64,000 nucleotides of DNA. Origin: CAZGIF01 sp964526045 (GTDB lineage: Bacteria; Patescibacteriota; Gracilibacteria; Absconditabacterales; Absconditicoccaceae). Both the position numbers and the translations under genes were made by a program. The notes under the pieces were generated by a model. The model was not told where the DNA came from. It saw only the letters and a program-made list of their open reading frames with translations, and did no database searches. Where the stretch lies: NCBI GenBank assembly GCA_964526045.1, contig CAZGIF010000001.1, positions 62,001 to 126,000 of the forward strand. Direction: 5' to 3'. Of this stretch, positions 44,271 to 55,689 are shown in pieces. Numbering within the stretch: the stretch's first letter is position 1; every line of letters begins with the position of its first letter.

Positions 44271-45545
44271 CTAAAACAATAATCCTGGTGCAAATAACAT
44301 AAGCATACCCAAAATAAGCATCAAAATTCATCATACAAGATGAGACATCTTACTATATTTTGTAGTCATTCATATTTTTTCAAACGAATAGATCGCTATC
44401 CAAAAAACAATGAGATCATCTATCATATAAAATAATATATAAACACTCAAATACGCTTGCTTCACAAGATAAGATAAGTCATATATATCAAGTCGTTTTG
44501 TGTAAGTTTGAGGTATTCATATTGAGCATGCAAACTCAATAACATTAACAGACAACGCTAATCAGAGAACACCAAAAAATACTGCTCGGGTCATAGGTTT
44601 TTTGGCAAGTTCCTTGATTCTAAGACTGGTTTTGCGTTTTTGTTCAAGAGATCCTACCTTACAAGTTCCATCTCATGTTTTTCGTTCGTACAAAAAATAC
44701 AATCATGCAGCTATTGCTACTCATCATATGATTGGTGTTACTATTGCATCATACCCAATAAAGTCCCAACTATACATCCATACATTCATAATCATATAGT
44801 ACATTATCGCTTCTGCTAACAAAAAGATTCATACAATTTGTAGCATCTTTTTACGATCACCAACTTGTATCAATGCAGTTAAAAACAATACAAGTACCCA
44901 CATCGCACATGGATTAAATCAATCAACAAATCATAACAAAACAGATCATACTCACAATCATAATGTTGCTAGATCAACTGATCAAAATAATGGCACAGTG
45001 ATCATATAAGAATCTTTGGTCTGTTCAGTATCCTCACAAGCATACGCATCATCTTGTGTGTCGTCACATAATCATTGTGTAGATAACGAAACACTAACTC
45101 AAGCATTGCTAACTAAAGCATCCTCTAAAGAAATTACGGCTTTATTTGTTTCTCTTTTTTGCAATAATTGTAATATTTTTTGTCAACTTACATCATCGCT
45201 AGTATATCATTGTACTATATCTCAAGCAATATACATAACTGGAACAGTTTTTGTTAATTTATAACGAGTTACTAATGAATTAAACATATCACGTCACTCT
45301 TGATCTTTTTGTATTTCAATATACGTAAAGTCAGGAATAGTATTTTGTACTTTTTGTTCTTCCAAAAAATTCTTGGCGTCTTGACAATGCGGACATTGTT
45401 CCAATCCAAACAAAACAATATCAGTTTTGGCAAAAGAAAAACCTAAAAATACAAACAAAGACAAGAAAAACACAACGAAAGTAACGATTTTTGACGTCAA
45501 AGCAGTCAGATAACTTTTTTGTCATTTTGTGGATACACAAGTCAT
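44271..45545 (-). CDS. Glutaredoxin-like domain fused to DsbD/CcdA-like membrane domain
   Basis: About 424 residues. A signal helix (about 20-40) is followed by a small thioredoxin fold with DIVLFGLEQCPHCQDAKNFL (CPHC), then a linker, and six or more helices in the C-terminal half. That half has VDGFNPCAMGVLVLF (Pro-Cys motif after helix 1) and NVIEFACSIG (second Cys), the DsbD/CcdA pairing. This is a self-contained transmembrane reductant relay common in CPR genomes. ATG 45545 was preferred to the internal TTG at 45500 because it supplies the basic region before the signal helix. It complements the separate CcdA/lipoprotein pair at 3.9-5.2 kb. Confidence 0.85.
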
Positions 45546-45681
45546 CGATACATAAGAGAGTTGTAGCATGAATACATAGCAAACAAATAAAAGTATATTG
45601 CAAAGTGTATTCGCATGTCTATAAAAACACAAGTACCTACTTTTTTGTAGGTAATACAATTTTCACAAAAATACATATACT

Positions 45682-46107
45682 ATGCCACGTACTATACAGA
45701 AACAATGCAAAGACTGTCATATTGCTCAACAATGAGTTGATTGTCAGTTGGATGAACAAGAACCTCGCAGCAACTGTCCTTTGTCAATTTACAATAAAGT
45801 TATATGAAATAAGCGATCTCTCTCTGTTCTTTTGGTATTACGAAAAAAACCGCTTAGGTACGGCATACTCAAAAAAAACATTGATTGAATATCTGAAAAA
45901 ATGCTACTGACAACATTAACGATTTTGTTAGATCATTGATGTATTAGCAAAACATATCACGATGGAAAACAACCTATTAGCATATATACCCTCACGAAAC
46001 TGGGAAAAGATATTCTTGATGCGAATATTGCGTTAGCACATATAGGTCAACATCTCAAACAAAAAAAAGAAGAAACAAACCAAAAAGCTAGTCTTCAAAG
46101 TTCGTAA
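45682..46107 (+). CDS. Hypothetical protein with N-terminal cysteines
   Basis: About 141 residues. The start contains CKDCHIAQQGVDC and a further Cys about 15 residues later, possibly a zinc site. The rest is basic and helical. No family recognised. Its 3' end overlaps the convergent pilin-like gene by 20 bases. Confidence 0.55.
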
Positions 46108-46786
46108 GTATTCAACACAACTCTACATCTCAGTTAATATTCTTTATATATCATACTTTTGAACAAAAACGATATTCTTTTGCTGTTCAATCATTACAAT
46201 ATGTATTTGTCTCAGAAGTTGTACAATTAAGCAAATTTCACCCTACAGTCGAAGTATCTTTTTCATATAAACCAAGTCACTTAATTTGCCTAAAAAACAT
46301 TCATTCAGTTCTTGGTTGCAACTGTCATGGACATGCATACCACCCCTGCCCTGTCCCAAAACACAACGTATACTGATCATCAATACCTGGATCATATTGT
46401 GCAATATCAAAATCTGCAGCAGGAGCACCACTCAAAACAAAATAATATTGATTCGACGGACTCACTTCTTTTACCAAAATATAGTTTTCATTAGACATTC
46501 GAGCATCGTCTCCACATCAATCAACTCATTCATCTATCATTGGATCTCTTTTGAGCCAACAAGAATCTTTATCTCATCACCATCTCAACCAATTACTATT
46601 CCTAATTTGATAAACTCATTCCACTCATTCTCTCGCCAGATTAATAGCAAGAATTTCTTGTCTAGACCTATCAACATAGGTAATACCTGCATTCATCATT
46701 GCAATGATAGAGGCAAGTCATGTTCACAAAATGGCAATTGCAATAAGCAACTCCATTAAAGTAATTCATTTTTTGTTTGCAAACAT
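46088..46786 (-). CDS. Type IV pilin-like / pseudopilin protein
   Basis: About 232 residues. The N-terminus MFANKKGITLMELLIAIAIL is the prepilin peptidase signal: Gly (a TGA codon) as -1, then I-T-L-M-E with Glu at +5 and a hydrophobic helix. The mature domain has a long alpha helix followed by a Cys-containing beta part (CFGTGQGWYAC near residue 150). It probably assembles into type IV pili, which CPR cells use for attachment and DNA uptake. Ends inside the opposing orphan. Other pilus genes are not in the window. Confidence 0.85.
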
Positions 46787-46884
46787 AGCTCAAAAGAGTA
46801 TATCCTAAAAAGAAAACATCTGACTATACTCTAGTATGTATAGGATTTTGCATTGAAGTTACAAGTTCTATTTATTTTGAGACT

Positions 46885-47484
46885 ATGAGTATGCAATTTT
46901 GATTTGAATATGCTATAATTTGACTACTAACTCTCTTATGTATTTTTGCATTTTTGATTGGCCATGAAAAAATGGTAAAAATCGTTATTGGTAACTATAT
47001 TTTGAGTATTATCTCATTATGATTTTCCACATCAATTAATATTTTGATACAATGGTGTCTAGAAAATCCTGATGCTTCTTTTTTGGCAATCACAAGCAGC
47101 AAATGGCAAGCATTTTTTGAGGCATGACAATTTACACTGGGTCTGGCATTGTATGCATGACTCTTGTTTATATTATTTACAAAAGTTGATCTTCATATTC
47201 ACATACCTCGTAATGAACTCAAAAAAAACATTGTGATGGTTAGTTTGATCCCACTCACGGTATGAAGTGTTATTTTTGGTTTAGAAATTGTTCTTTTGGG
47301 AAGCAAAGTTTTTCATATTCCATCTTTGGTATTGTTTGCCAGTGAGGTTGCAAACAATCAAGTAATGTACAATTTTTTGATTCTCAGTCCATTGTGGATT
47401 ATGCTACATTGATTAGCAAGTTTAGCAATCACTACTCAATTAGAAATTTCATACAGTCCACCACTCGATTACCCGTCAGATTAA
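46885..47484 (+). CDS. Polytopic membrane protein
   Basis: About 199 residues with five predicted helices, for example IIGLLTLLCIFAFLIG, WIMLHGLASLAI. Loops are short; FEAGQFTLGLALYAG shows TGA glycines in a helix. No family recognised. Divergent from the pilin-like gene (98 bases), so a shared role is possible. The gene ends DYPSD with the sequence CCCGTCAGAT across the stop region. Confidence 0.7.
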
Positions 47485-47640
47485 TTTTTTTGTCTATAGA
47501 GATTAGGATATAAAAAACATCTGTCTATACACATATACAAATAAACAATAAATAGACATACTAACCATACTCTTTGCATAGGGATTCACAAAAACAAGTC
47601 ATAATATGAGGAAAATAATTTATTTTCTCATATATAGCTT

Positions 47641-48246
47641 ATGTCATCTACACCATTGGAGTGATTTGCTTATGTAATGGAAGAACTCTGATCTAATACA
47701 AAACAAGGCTATGGAGAACAAATGAAAGATATAGCAAGAAATATAGTACAAAATTTCTACAATAATACCAATATTCTTCCTATACAGTCACTTGAAATAA
47801 AAGAAATCATAGAAGATGCATGAGAATATCGAAATCTTCTAGATCGAGAAAAAACACTCATTGTCATTGAATCTTGACAAAAAAAGTTAGATACAGTTTT
47901 TCAAAATGAAAACATATCTCTGGGTAATATAGATACAGTTGTACTCTTAGATATATTTTCAGAGAAGATTATGGATTACATAGAAAACCCAAACCAAGAT
48001 GATACATCGACACTTGAAACAATCGAAGAGGTAGTTTCTCATAGAATAAATGGTTTCACATCAACACTAGCATGACTATTTTTGCTACGCTCAGATGAAA
48101 AAGATAATGATACATATGATCAGTATATCAATATTACCTTAACGAAACTAGAATCATTATTACTGGAACTATCTGAGACAACTGACGACTCAATGACAGT
48201 CCCAATTGAGATGCAAGTCTCTTCACTCAAAAAAAAAGTAGCATAG
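47641..48246 (+). CDS. Hypothetical helical protein
   Basis: About 201 residues, no signal peptide, mostly helical, rich in Glu, Ile, Leu and Asn. No family recognised. First of three similar-sized orphans on the plus strand between 47.6 and 50.1 kb. Confidence 0.65.
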
Positions 48247-48269
48247 AAAATTCATTTTTCAAAATTGAC

Positions 48270-48298
48270 TTGACATAAAAAACTTATTGTATATAAAA
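48270..48298 (+). promoter_or_regulatory. Promoter-like sequence before the 268-residue secreted orphan
   Basis: TTGACA at 48270-48275, followed after 17 bases by ATAAAA (or TATATA at shorter spacing), about 30 bases before the start codon. Confidence 0.4.
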
Positions 48299-48327
48299 AC
48301 ATCACATTTATATATGATTTGTTGTGT

Positions 48328-49134
48328 ATGAAAATTTGAATCATTGGTTGTGCTGCATATTTGTGTCTTTTGACACAGAATGCTATATGACAAAATGATA
48401 CATCTAAAGTTCTTCATGAAAACCCAAAACAAATTTCAGAACTATTTTTGGAACAAACAGACACCAGTTGATATACAACCAACCCAAGTATTATTAAAAA
48501 AAATTTACAACTTGCATATTGAAGTGATCTAGATACCAATACAATCAAATGACTCATCAATACACAGTATGCAGGAATCAGAGAACCGTACGCATCTCAA
48601 CTTTTGAAAATAGTGGCAGATTGAACACAAGAAGAAAGAAGAAATGATTGCATAATGCTCTATGCAGCAAAAGAAGACATAACAGCAATACTAAACCTCC
48701 CTTGTCTAACTCCAACACTATTTTCAAATCTACTTACAACATGAGACTATACTACATATAATCAAAATGTTGATCTTAGTTGTTATATTGACAACCTGAT
48801 AGCGTCAGATACTATAGTACAAAACAATAGACATTGATTTGACGTTGCACATATTGCTTACAAGAATAGAACACTAAGCAAAGATAACGTCATGATTTAT
48901 GTAGAGCTACTTCTCATGGCTCTTCATGAGCATTCATATTATACATATCTAAAAGATGAAGGGACTAAAATGTCAGTTGAAGAAAAACAGCACTATGTAC
49001 ACCTAAAAAAACTTCTCAAGAAAATTGCGGTAATAGAAAATATACACCTGATTGAGACATTAAAACAACTAAAAGCCCTATACCCGTCGGAATCAGAAGA
49101 ATTAGAACAACAAAGACTTGCCAGTAAAGACTAA
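48328..49134 (+). CDS. Secreted orphan protein
   Basis: About 268 residues. Short signal peptide MKIGIIGCAAYLCLLTQNA (Cys at about 8, not a clear lipobox). The mature part is helical, with spaced Cys (CIMLYAAKEDI, LPCLTP, DLSCYIDNL). No family recognised; the next gene has the same plan and Cys pattern (KLPCIEP, DISCIVQHL), which suggests paralogy. AGCGTCAGAT is at 48801-48810. Confidence 0.7.
48801..48810 (+). repeat. AGCGTCAGAT motif, copy 5
   Basis: Inside the 268-residue secreted orphan, read as Ala-Ser-Asp. Confidence 0.7.
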
Positions 49135-49209
49135 ATAAAACATTTAGAAATAGTAGAAAAACACATATTCATACCATATACGTTTTTATTCTCTTCTATT
49201 ATTATTTAT

Positions 49210-50121
49210 ATGTCCAGATCTTTTTTGCGCCGTACTAGCAAAGTTCTTTTAACAACAGGTTTCTTGATCGCAGCACAAGCATCAGCACAAAGCATTGATA
49301 CAACCTTTACTTCTGATTGACATTGAACAGCAAATGTAAGTTCCTATTCTCCCCATGAGAAAGTCTATGGCACTTCACAAAAACTTGCTATAATCTTGGG
49401 TAAAGTTTCACATAACAAAAAAGAAGATACACATAAGGTTATACGTAACACTAGAGAAAACCTCACAAATAGTCGAGATATCATGGAATGAAAAAGCGAT
49501 GATGAAAAAGCAAGATTCTATATGTATAAAATAAATGCTATTGTACTGATGAGATCAGACCTACTCGAAGCACTTAATGAAATAGTAATTGGAGGATCAA
49601 CACAACAAGAGATTATTTATAATTTAGCAGCTCTTGAAAGTCAGTCGGCAATGATTTGAGAAATTGCAAAACTCCCCTGTATTGAACCAAGTATTTTTAA
49701 AAAAATACTTATAACTTGAAATGTTGATGAATATACAAAAGATATTGATATTTCTTGTATAGTACAGCATTTATGACGTTTTTGAGGAAAATATGATTAT
49801 TTATATGAAGAAAGATACAAAACATATATACAAAATAATAATAACGAAGCATTAGAAATAAAAAAGCAACTTTTGGCAGATCTATTCTATTTGGAACACA
49901 TTATCAAAAAACATGAAAAAATAGAAGAAAAAATACAATACTTAGTTCACGATTTACACAACAATAAAGATCTTATAAAAGAACACAAAGAGGAATTAGC
50001 TTTTCTTGAGGCGCAATTTACACAACTCTCAGAAGGTATTATTACGATTCAAGAAGTTGCAAAAAACGTATGAGACTTTGAAGCCAACAAAAAGGAGATG
50101 AAAGAAACCACTAATATTTAA
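49210..50121 (+). CDS. Secreted orphan protein, paralogous to upstream gene
   Basis: About 303 residues. Signal peptide SRSFLRRTSKVLLTTGFL then AAQASA, a good signal-peptidase site. The mature part is helical with a coiled-coil C-terminal third (YLEHIIKKHEKIEEKIQYL). Cys motifs LPCIEP and DISCIVQHL parallel those of the upstream protein (LPCLTP, DLSCYIDNL) with matching spacing. No family recognised. Confidence 0.7.
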
Positions 50122-50191
50122 CTAACATGCATGTTCTCAAGAAAATATATCCATAAAAGATGCTAGTATACTTGTTTGGTTACATGAGTCT

Positions 50192-50872
50192 GTGATATGT
50201 GTAGACAAAAAAACTACAGACACAATTCATATAGCAATACACGATGCAATTATTATCTTTTGTACAAATACGTCAGACATAGCAAGAATTATCTTTTGAT
50301 ATAACAACGTAATAGTATTAACAAAACGAGAAAAAGGTCAGAATAAAGATTTTTTGTTTTGCATTTTTGGTGAAATATTCATATCGCATACAAACAGATT
50401 TTTTGTACTACGAATACAAGAATACACAAGCAATCATACTCAGATGATATTAACCTCGATACCTCCAAAAGGCAAAAAGGACAGCAGTGAGCTTAATCAT
50501 ATATATGAAGCTAATGTTATACTACAACTGGAACATCAGGTAACTAAGATACTAAGAATTCAACCAAATCATCACATAGAAGACGTTTTGGATGGAGACG
50601 ATGAACCAAAAAGTGAGAATTTATACCAAGTAAGAGAGATAAACAAACCAAACAAAACAACAAACATTCCAAAAAGAATTTTTTCTACCAATGCATATAT
50701 TTGTCATGCATTTCATGCAATAAGAGCAAAGTCATATAAATTTCTCCCAAACAAAAAAAGAAGACTACTGACAACCAACCATAGTATAAGTGATAATGGA
50801 CGTGATAAAAAACGAAGAAAGTTTGTACGGAGTATATGCATGAACACTATGCAAGTAATAAATTTGATATAA
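50192..50872 (+). CDS. Orphan protein with uncertain start
   Basis: The frame is open from 50126 to the TAA at 50870-50872 but has no ATG before position 50450. The GTG at 50192 is listed as a working start (226 residues); the true start may be another non-ATG codon, or a frameshift may have removed it. Features: ITVDxx-free, basic C-terminus (about 180-226) with CHAFHAIRAKSYKF. No family recognised. It follows the secreted paralogs directly. Confidence 0.45.
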
Positions 50873-51067
50873 TATATAGTATATAGCAAAGAGTATACAG
50901 AGTAAAAAACATTTTGCAAAATTTTAGCTAGTTTTTGTATTTTTTGTATTTGTTTTTGGAAGATGTGTATTCTCGGTCAATTTTTATTTATTGTGAGAAT
51001 AAACGACTAGTCTTGTTTCTACAAAAAATGTCCATATACTTATTTTTTATATTCTCATCATATACTT

Positions 51068-51715
51068 ATGTGATTTACAGATAATACATCTATCCAAGAG
51101 GCACTTTGACGAAGGTATGCAACCAAAAAATTCGATCCTAGCAAAAAGATATCTTCAAAAGATATGCAGACACTTAAAGAATCATTGAGATTGAGTCCAT
51201 CATCATTTTGACTTCAACCACGAAAGTTTGTTATTGTTACAGATCAAGATAAAAAAAACGCATTAGTTGAACATTCTCGATGACAAAAACAAGTCGCTGA
51301 CTGTGATGCTTTGTTTGTCTTATGTAGCTTGACAACAGTTGATGAAACACATATTCAAAAATATATTGACAGTATTGTTGCAACAAGATGAATCAGTGAA
51401 GAATCACTTGCTGGTTACAAAGATATGATGATATGATCTTTAAAGAATCGTTCTGAAGAAGAAAAAAAAGAACGAATGGACAAACAGTTGTATATTGCTT
51501 TGTGATTTTTGATGGAAACTGCAGGGCTACTACAAATAGACACATGTCCAATGGAATGATTTATTCCAGCAAAATATGATGAAATATTAGGGTTAGAAAA
51601 ACACTGACTTCGTTCTGTGGTAGTTTGTCCTGTCTGATATAGAGATCATAGTGATAGCTATGAAGACAAAGATAAAGTAAGATTTACTCAAGAAGATATG
51701 TTTATAACAATCTAA
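51068..51715 (+). CDS. Nitroreductase (NfsB-like flavoprotein)
   Basis: About 215 residues. RYATKKFDPSKKIS at the N-terminus, LSPSSFGLQP for FMN binding, GQKQVADCDALFV, and EGFIPAKYDEILGL plus VVVCPVGYRD near the C-terminus are standard for NAD(P)H-dependent FMN nitroreductases. Three CGA codons (51110, 51221, 51278) fall where the family has Trp: before RYATKKFD, in LQPWKF, and before GQKQV. It is the best single-gene witness for CGA=Trp. Physiological substrate unknown; possibly quinones or nitro compounds. Confidence 0.93.
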
Positions 51716-51736
51716 AAAAAAAGAGCATTAGACTAT

Positions 51737-51766
51737 AAAAAAGACTACAAATGTAGTCTTTTTTGT
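51737..51766 (+). terminator. Terminator after the nitroreductase
   Basis: AAAAAAGACTAC-AAAT-GTAGTCTTTTTT, clean stem and T-run. Confidence 0.88.
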
Positions 51767-51797
51767 ATTAGTAAGGAAAAATTCTTGTTGAAAAAAG

Positions 51798-51825
51798 TTG
51801 ACATTATAAAATATTTATTTATACT
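51798..51825 (+). promoter_or_regulatory. Promoter of the internally duplicated protein gene
   Basis: TTGACA at 51798-51803, 16 bases, TATACT at 51820-51825, 48 bases before the start. Confidence 0.65.
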
Positions 51826-51873
51826 CAAATTTAAGCAATAAAATTGCTATATTTAATTTATATATATTATACT

Positions 51874-52890
51874 ATGAAAAAATGAGGTCCTAGCATCCAA
51901 AAAAAATATAATGAAGCTCATCTTGACCTAAAGTTTATAAATGAGTACAAGGATTATGATCATGAATCACTTGATAAATACTTATGATTATTGATAGCAA
52001 ACAATTTTGACAAAACAATTAACTGAACTAACTGAACAATCACAAAAGAAACTATGGAAGAGAAGTTAGAAAATAAAGAGTACGCTTGATTAGCTCAAGA
52101 TCTATTTGATGTATTCACAGAACTCACAAGCACAAACGTGAATACAGACAAAGTAAGATCTGGTCTGCATGTCATGGAAGATGGTATAAATACAATAGAA
52201 CATTGGATCAATAACAATATACCTATAACGACACAAGAAAGTATGCTAATCGAAAGATTTTTTATACCAAAACTAGAAAGTATAATCAAAAAAGAAACAG
52301 GTAATGATAGTTTTAGTGAAACTTATAATATGGTTTTTCAAGAGGATAAGAAGAAGATTAGGACTGGTTTGTCATATATAGGAACTGAAATGTTTACAGA
52401 CACATGAGATTTAGTTTTTGATTCAAAACCGGCTACTGAAGATGAAATAAAGTTTATTGAACACACAATACTACCCAAACTAAAAGAATTTATAAAATGA
52501 GTTGAAGAGACTACCAACAACGAAGAAGTGAATTTAAATAACGTAAGACATGGGTTAAAGTCTATGGAAGAAGGTATAAATACAATAGAATATTGGCTCA
52601 ATAATAAAACAATGACACCACAAGAAAACATACTAATCAAAAGATTTTTTATACCAAAACTAAAAAGTATAATCGGGAAGATGGAAGGCAAGGATAATTT
52701 TAGCGAAAACCAAAAGAATTTTATCTGACAGCAAAAGAATAATATTAGTAAGCAGTTACGTTACATTGGGGTTGAACTTTATGAATGATGAAATTTGGCT
52801 TTTGATTCAAAACAAGCTACTGAAGATGAAATAAAATTTATTGAACAAACTATACTACCCAAACTAAATGAACTTATTAGTAAAGCATAA
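51874..52890 (+). CDS. Hypothetical protein with two ~117-residue repeats
   Basis: About 338 residues. After an 85-residue N-terminal part come two tandem copies of one unit (codons about 52138-52493 and 52528-52880). Each has GINTIE plus a Trp-containing helix, ERFFIPKLESII or KRFFIPKLKSII, an RYIG/SYIG strand, and a matching end FDSKxATEDEIKFIExTILPKL. The copies are still close in DNA, so the duplication is fairly recent. All-helical composition; no signal peptide. No family recognised. It has its own promoter and terminator. Confidence 0.78.
52138..52493 (+). repeat. Intragenic tandem repeat, copy 1
   Basis: First copy of the duplicated unit. The landmarks ATAAATACAATAGAA and AGATTTTTTATACCAAAACT are shared with copy 2 at the same relative positions. 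Confidence 0.75.
52528..52880 (+). repeat. Intragenic tandem repeat, copy 2
   Basis: Second copy, starting about 390 bases after copy 1 and ending just before the stop codon. A short insertion separates the two units. Confidence 0.75.
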
Positions 52891-52976
52891 TCATATTTCT
52901 TAGAGATAAAAATTATGTACGCATCACAGTGTCTTAACCTTATTTCAATTAAATTTACTATTTACTAAAACAAAAA

Positions 52977-53010
52977 AAATCTGACGTAATTGTACGTCAG
53001 ATTTTTTATA
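52977..53010. terminator. Bidirectional terminator built from inverted CGTCAGAT
   Basis: AAAATCTGACGTA-ATTG-TACGTCAGATTTT: two head-to-head copies of the recurrent GTCAGAT motif make the stem. It sits between convergent genes, with A- and T-runs for both directions. Confidence 0.88.
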
Positions 53011-53021
53011 GTATGTTTGGA

Positions 53022-55562
53022 TTATTTTGCAGTACAAACAGAGTTGACACACGCAACTTGTGGAGCAGATGTCACAGAACAATCTGACACCATTCACTCT
53101 TTGAGCGCTTTATCTTTTTTGTAATATTCTGATACAAGAAGATCTAGCTTTGAAGCGTTAGTTTCTATTCAGTAGATCAGAAAGTCTGTTCACCCTCCAC
53201 ATGCCTTATATCAATATGATTGTGTTTTACACTCAGCATCTTCAGTACAAGATAGAGTTACTACTTCGTCAATATCACTTTTGATATCCTTTAGTGATCT
53301 CGTATCATCTTCTTGTCAGGCGAGAGCTTTATCAAAATATATGTATGCTTCTTGATTCGTTTTGTTTGGTAGTACAAAGTGAACAAAATCATTTGTAAAA
53401 GTATACAAAGCATCTCATGCAAATCATACTCTCATATTTAGATTATATAGTTGTCGATATTCGATATCTTCATATTCACTATTACTTTTGTAGAGCGGAG
53501 TTAGTATTGGAAGATAATCAATTGATGATTGTTCACTAATTCACGCTGATGGAGTGATTGTAAATGTCTTGAGTCAAACAAAGTTTGTTTGTCTTTTTGT
53601 AATAGGATAACAATCTTCAGTTGTTTCTGTTCCTGATGTATCTTTGTACACGTTACATCTTTGTCATGTTTCAATTTCTTCTGCCAAAACCATTGGAAGT
53701 GTAATGTTTCCATTTTTAGACATAACGAACATTCTTGGATTCGTAAGAGCTTCAGATCGGCTACCAACAGATCACAAAACTCTTGAATCTATTTGTTCAA
53801 CATAGATATTACTAGGATCATATTGTTGTACACATTTGTTATATTCTTCAGATTGGAATTGTAGTTTTCAACATTTGACAGTAATATCTTCATCTCTATT
53901 AAAATCAACTTCATATAAATCAATTTTAAGTCAGGCGTTTTGTACTCATCATCGTTGTGTGGGTTTTGTATCATATCATAAACCAATTAGAAATTGTTTT
54001 CCAACTTCTTGTGAAGGTAATGGATGCAAATACGTACTATATCAAGGCATAAACAACGCTCATACCAAACGTGGATTCGAGCTATCTGCTATGTCTACAA
54101 CAAATAAAGGATCCGTCTGTTCAAATGTTACAAGATATAATTTGTCTCAAATATATCTAGATGATTGAAATTGTTCTCATGGCTCTATTCACAAAATCTT
54201 TCATTTTACGTCAAGGTTTTTATCAAGAACAAAGAAATTAGTTCAATCAGTTCGGTTTTTCTTTGTCAGAACTCTAAATTCTCACTTTTCATTTTCATCC
54301 ATTGAATATTGTGTCAATGTACTTCCAGGAACCAACGTACTAGCTTTGTAGTTGATATCTAATCAATCAATAGCAAACTTATGAATAAGAGTTTGAGATC
54401 AATCATCGAAAGTAGGCATTGCACATCTTGCGTTTATTGGACATGATTTCATTGCAGGCATTCGAATATCTTGTCATACATACAATGAAGATGTTGACAT
54501 ATGAATTTGACCTATATTTCCAAACAAAACGTTTGTTTTTGGTTGTTGTTGAGGTTTTTTGATATCAAGAGCAACCATAACAGTAAATTGAGGATTTGTT
54601 CATATATTTTCTATTGTTTCATTACTTGGCATAATATATGAAATTGAGTTACAATCGGTTTTTATAGTAGAAGTTTTTGTAGAAGTTCAATCAATAATTG
54701 CATCAACTATTCATGGACGTACAGTGGAAATTCTTTTTTCGTCCAATACGTCGTTTTGCCAAAATCATCGTCGATTTATATACAAATCAGTCAAAACATA
54801 CAATGTTCAATCAACTATCCTTGTCTCTCTATATCATCCATCGATGTCAGTCAATTTTTGTAATTTTAGATTAGAAACATCTGATACGTCATACAAAGCT
54901 ACTGTTGATCTACTAGATCTGTCTAATAATGGTTGTACACTAGAACGAGCAAATACCTCAGAATATCTTCATGCAACAATTACTAGCGTGTTGTCTTGCA
55001 AGAACATATCGACATTGTAAAAGTCTTCTGGCAATACAATTGTGTTTAAAATATTAACTTTTTTGAGATCAAGCGTTGCTGCTTTGATATCAAGTGGAGA
55101 TGCAACTATATATACTTTCTTTTCTTGAGCGTTAAAGTAGTAAATGTGTGTCCCATCAGTTTTGATAATATCAGCTTCATCTACATTTTCTTTTTGGAGA
55201 TTTGTGGTAGAAAAATCAGTTGATGAGGATGTAACAGTATTGTTTGACACTTTAGAATCTGCGTCCATACCTCATTGAACCGGAGCCGCTTCTGACATTT
55301 CCACATCGACCATATCATCATACATATAATAACGAGGTTGAGGCATTTTTTTGATGTAATCTAACAAGAGAGTATCCATTTCTTTACACGAAGAAAATTG
55401 TTCAAACTTTAGAGATTGTTCCTTAGTTTCAACAACATCTTGTTGTTCTTTTTCTTTGTCGATAATTTGTGTGTCTGTTTGTGCAAATGAAACTCATGTG
55501 CTACTTACAAGTAATACTGTTCCAAGAACAGCATATAGTGTAGTTGATAAAAAACGATTCAT
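53022..55562 (-). CDS. Secreted beta-propeller-domain protein
   Basis: About 846 residues. Signal peptide (LYAVLGTVLLVSS, about 8-25). From about residue 100 it matches the secreted beta-propeller family (PF09826-like): STTNLQKENVDEADIIKTDG then HIYYFNAQEKKVYIVAS and a run of beta blades. The C-terminal 150 residues are Cys-rich (many spaced Cys, ending VACVNSVCTAK), outside the usual family domain. In other bacteria these proteins are extracellular and of unknown role. Shares the bidirectional terminator with the duplicated-repeat gene. Confidence 0.85.
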
Positions 55563-55689
55563 ACGCAATATATAAGAATATAAAAATGGTATCTATATCT
55601 ATATACGGATCAGATCATGAATAGTAACATTGTACAAAAATAACAACTTGACAATTTTGCACACTCATTTTTTTTATTGTAGAAGAGAA

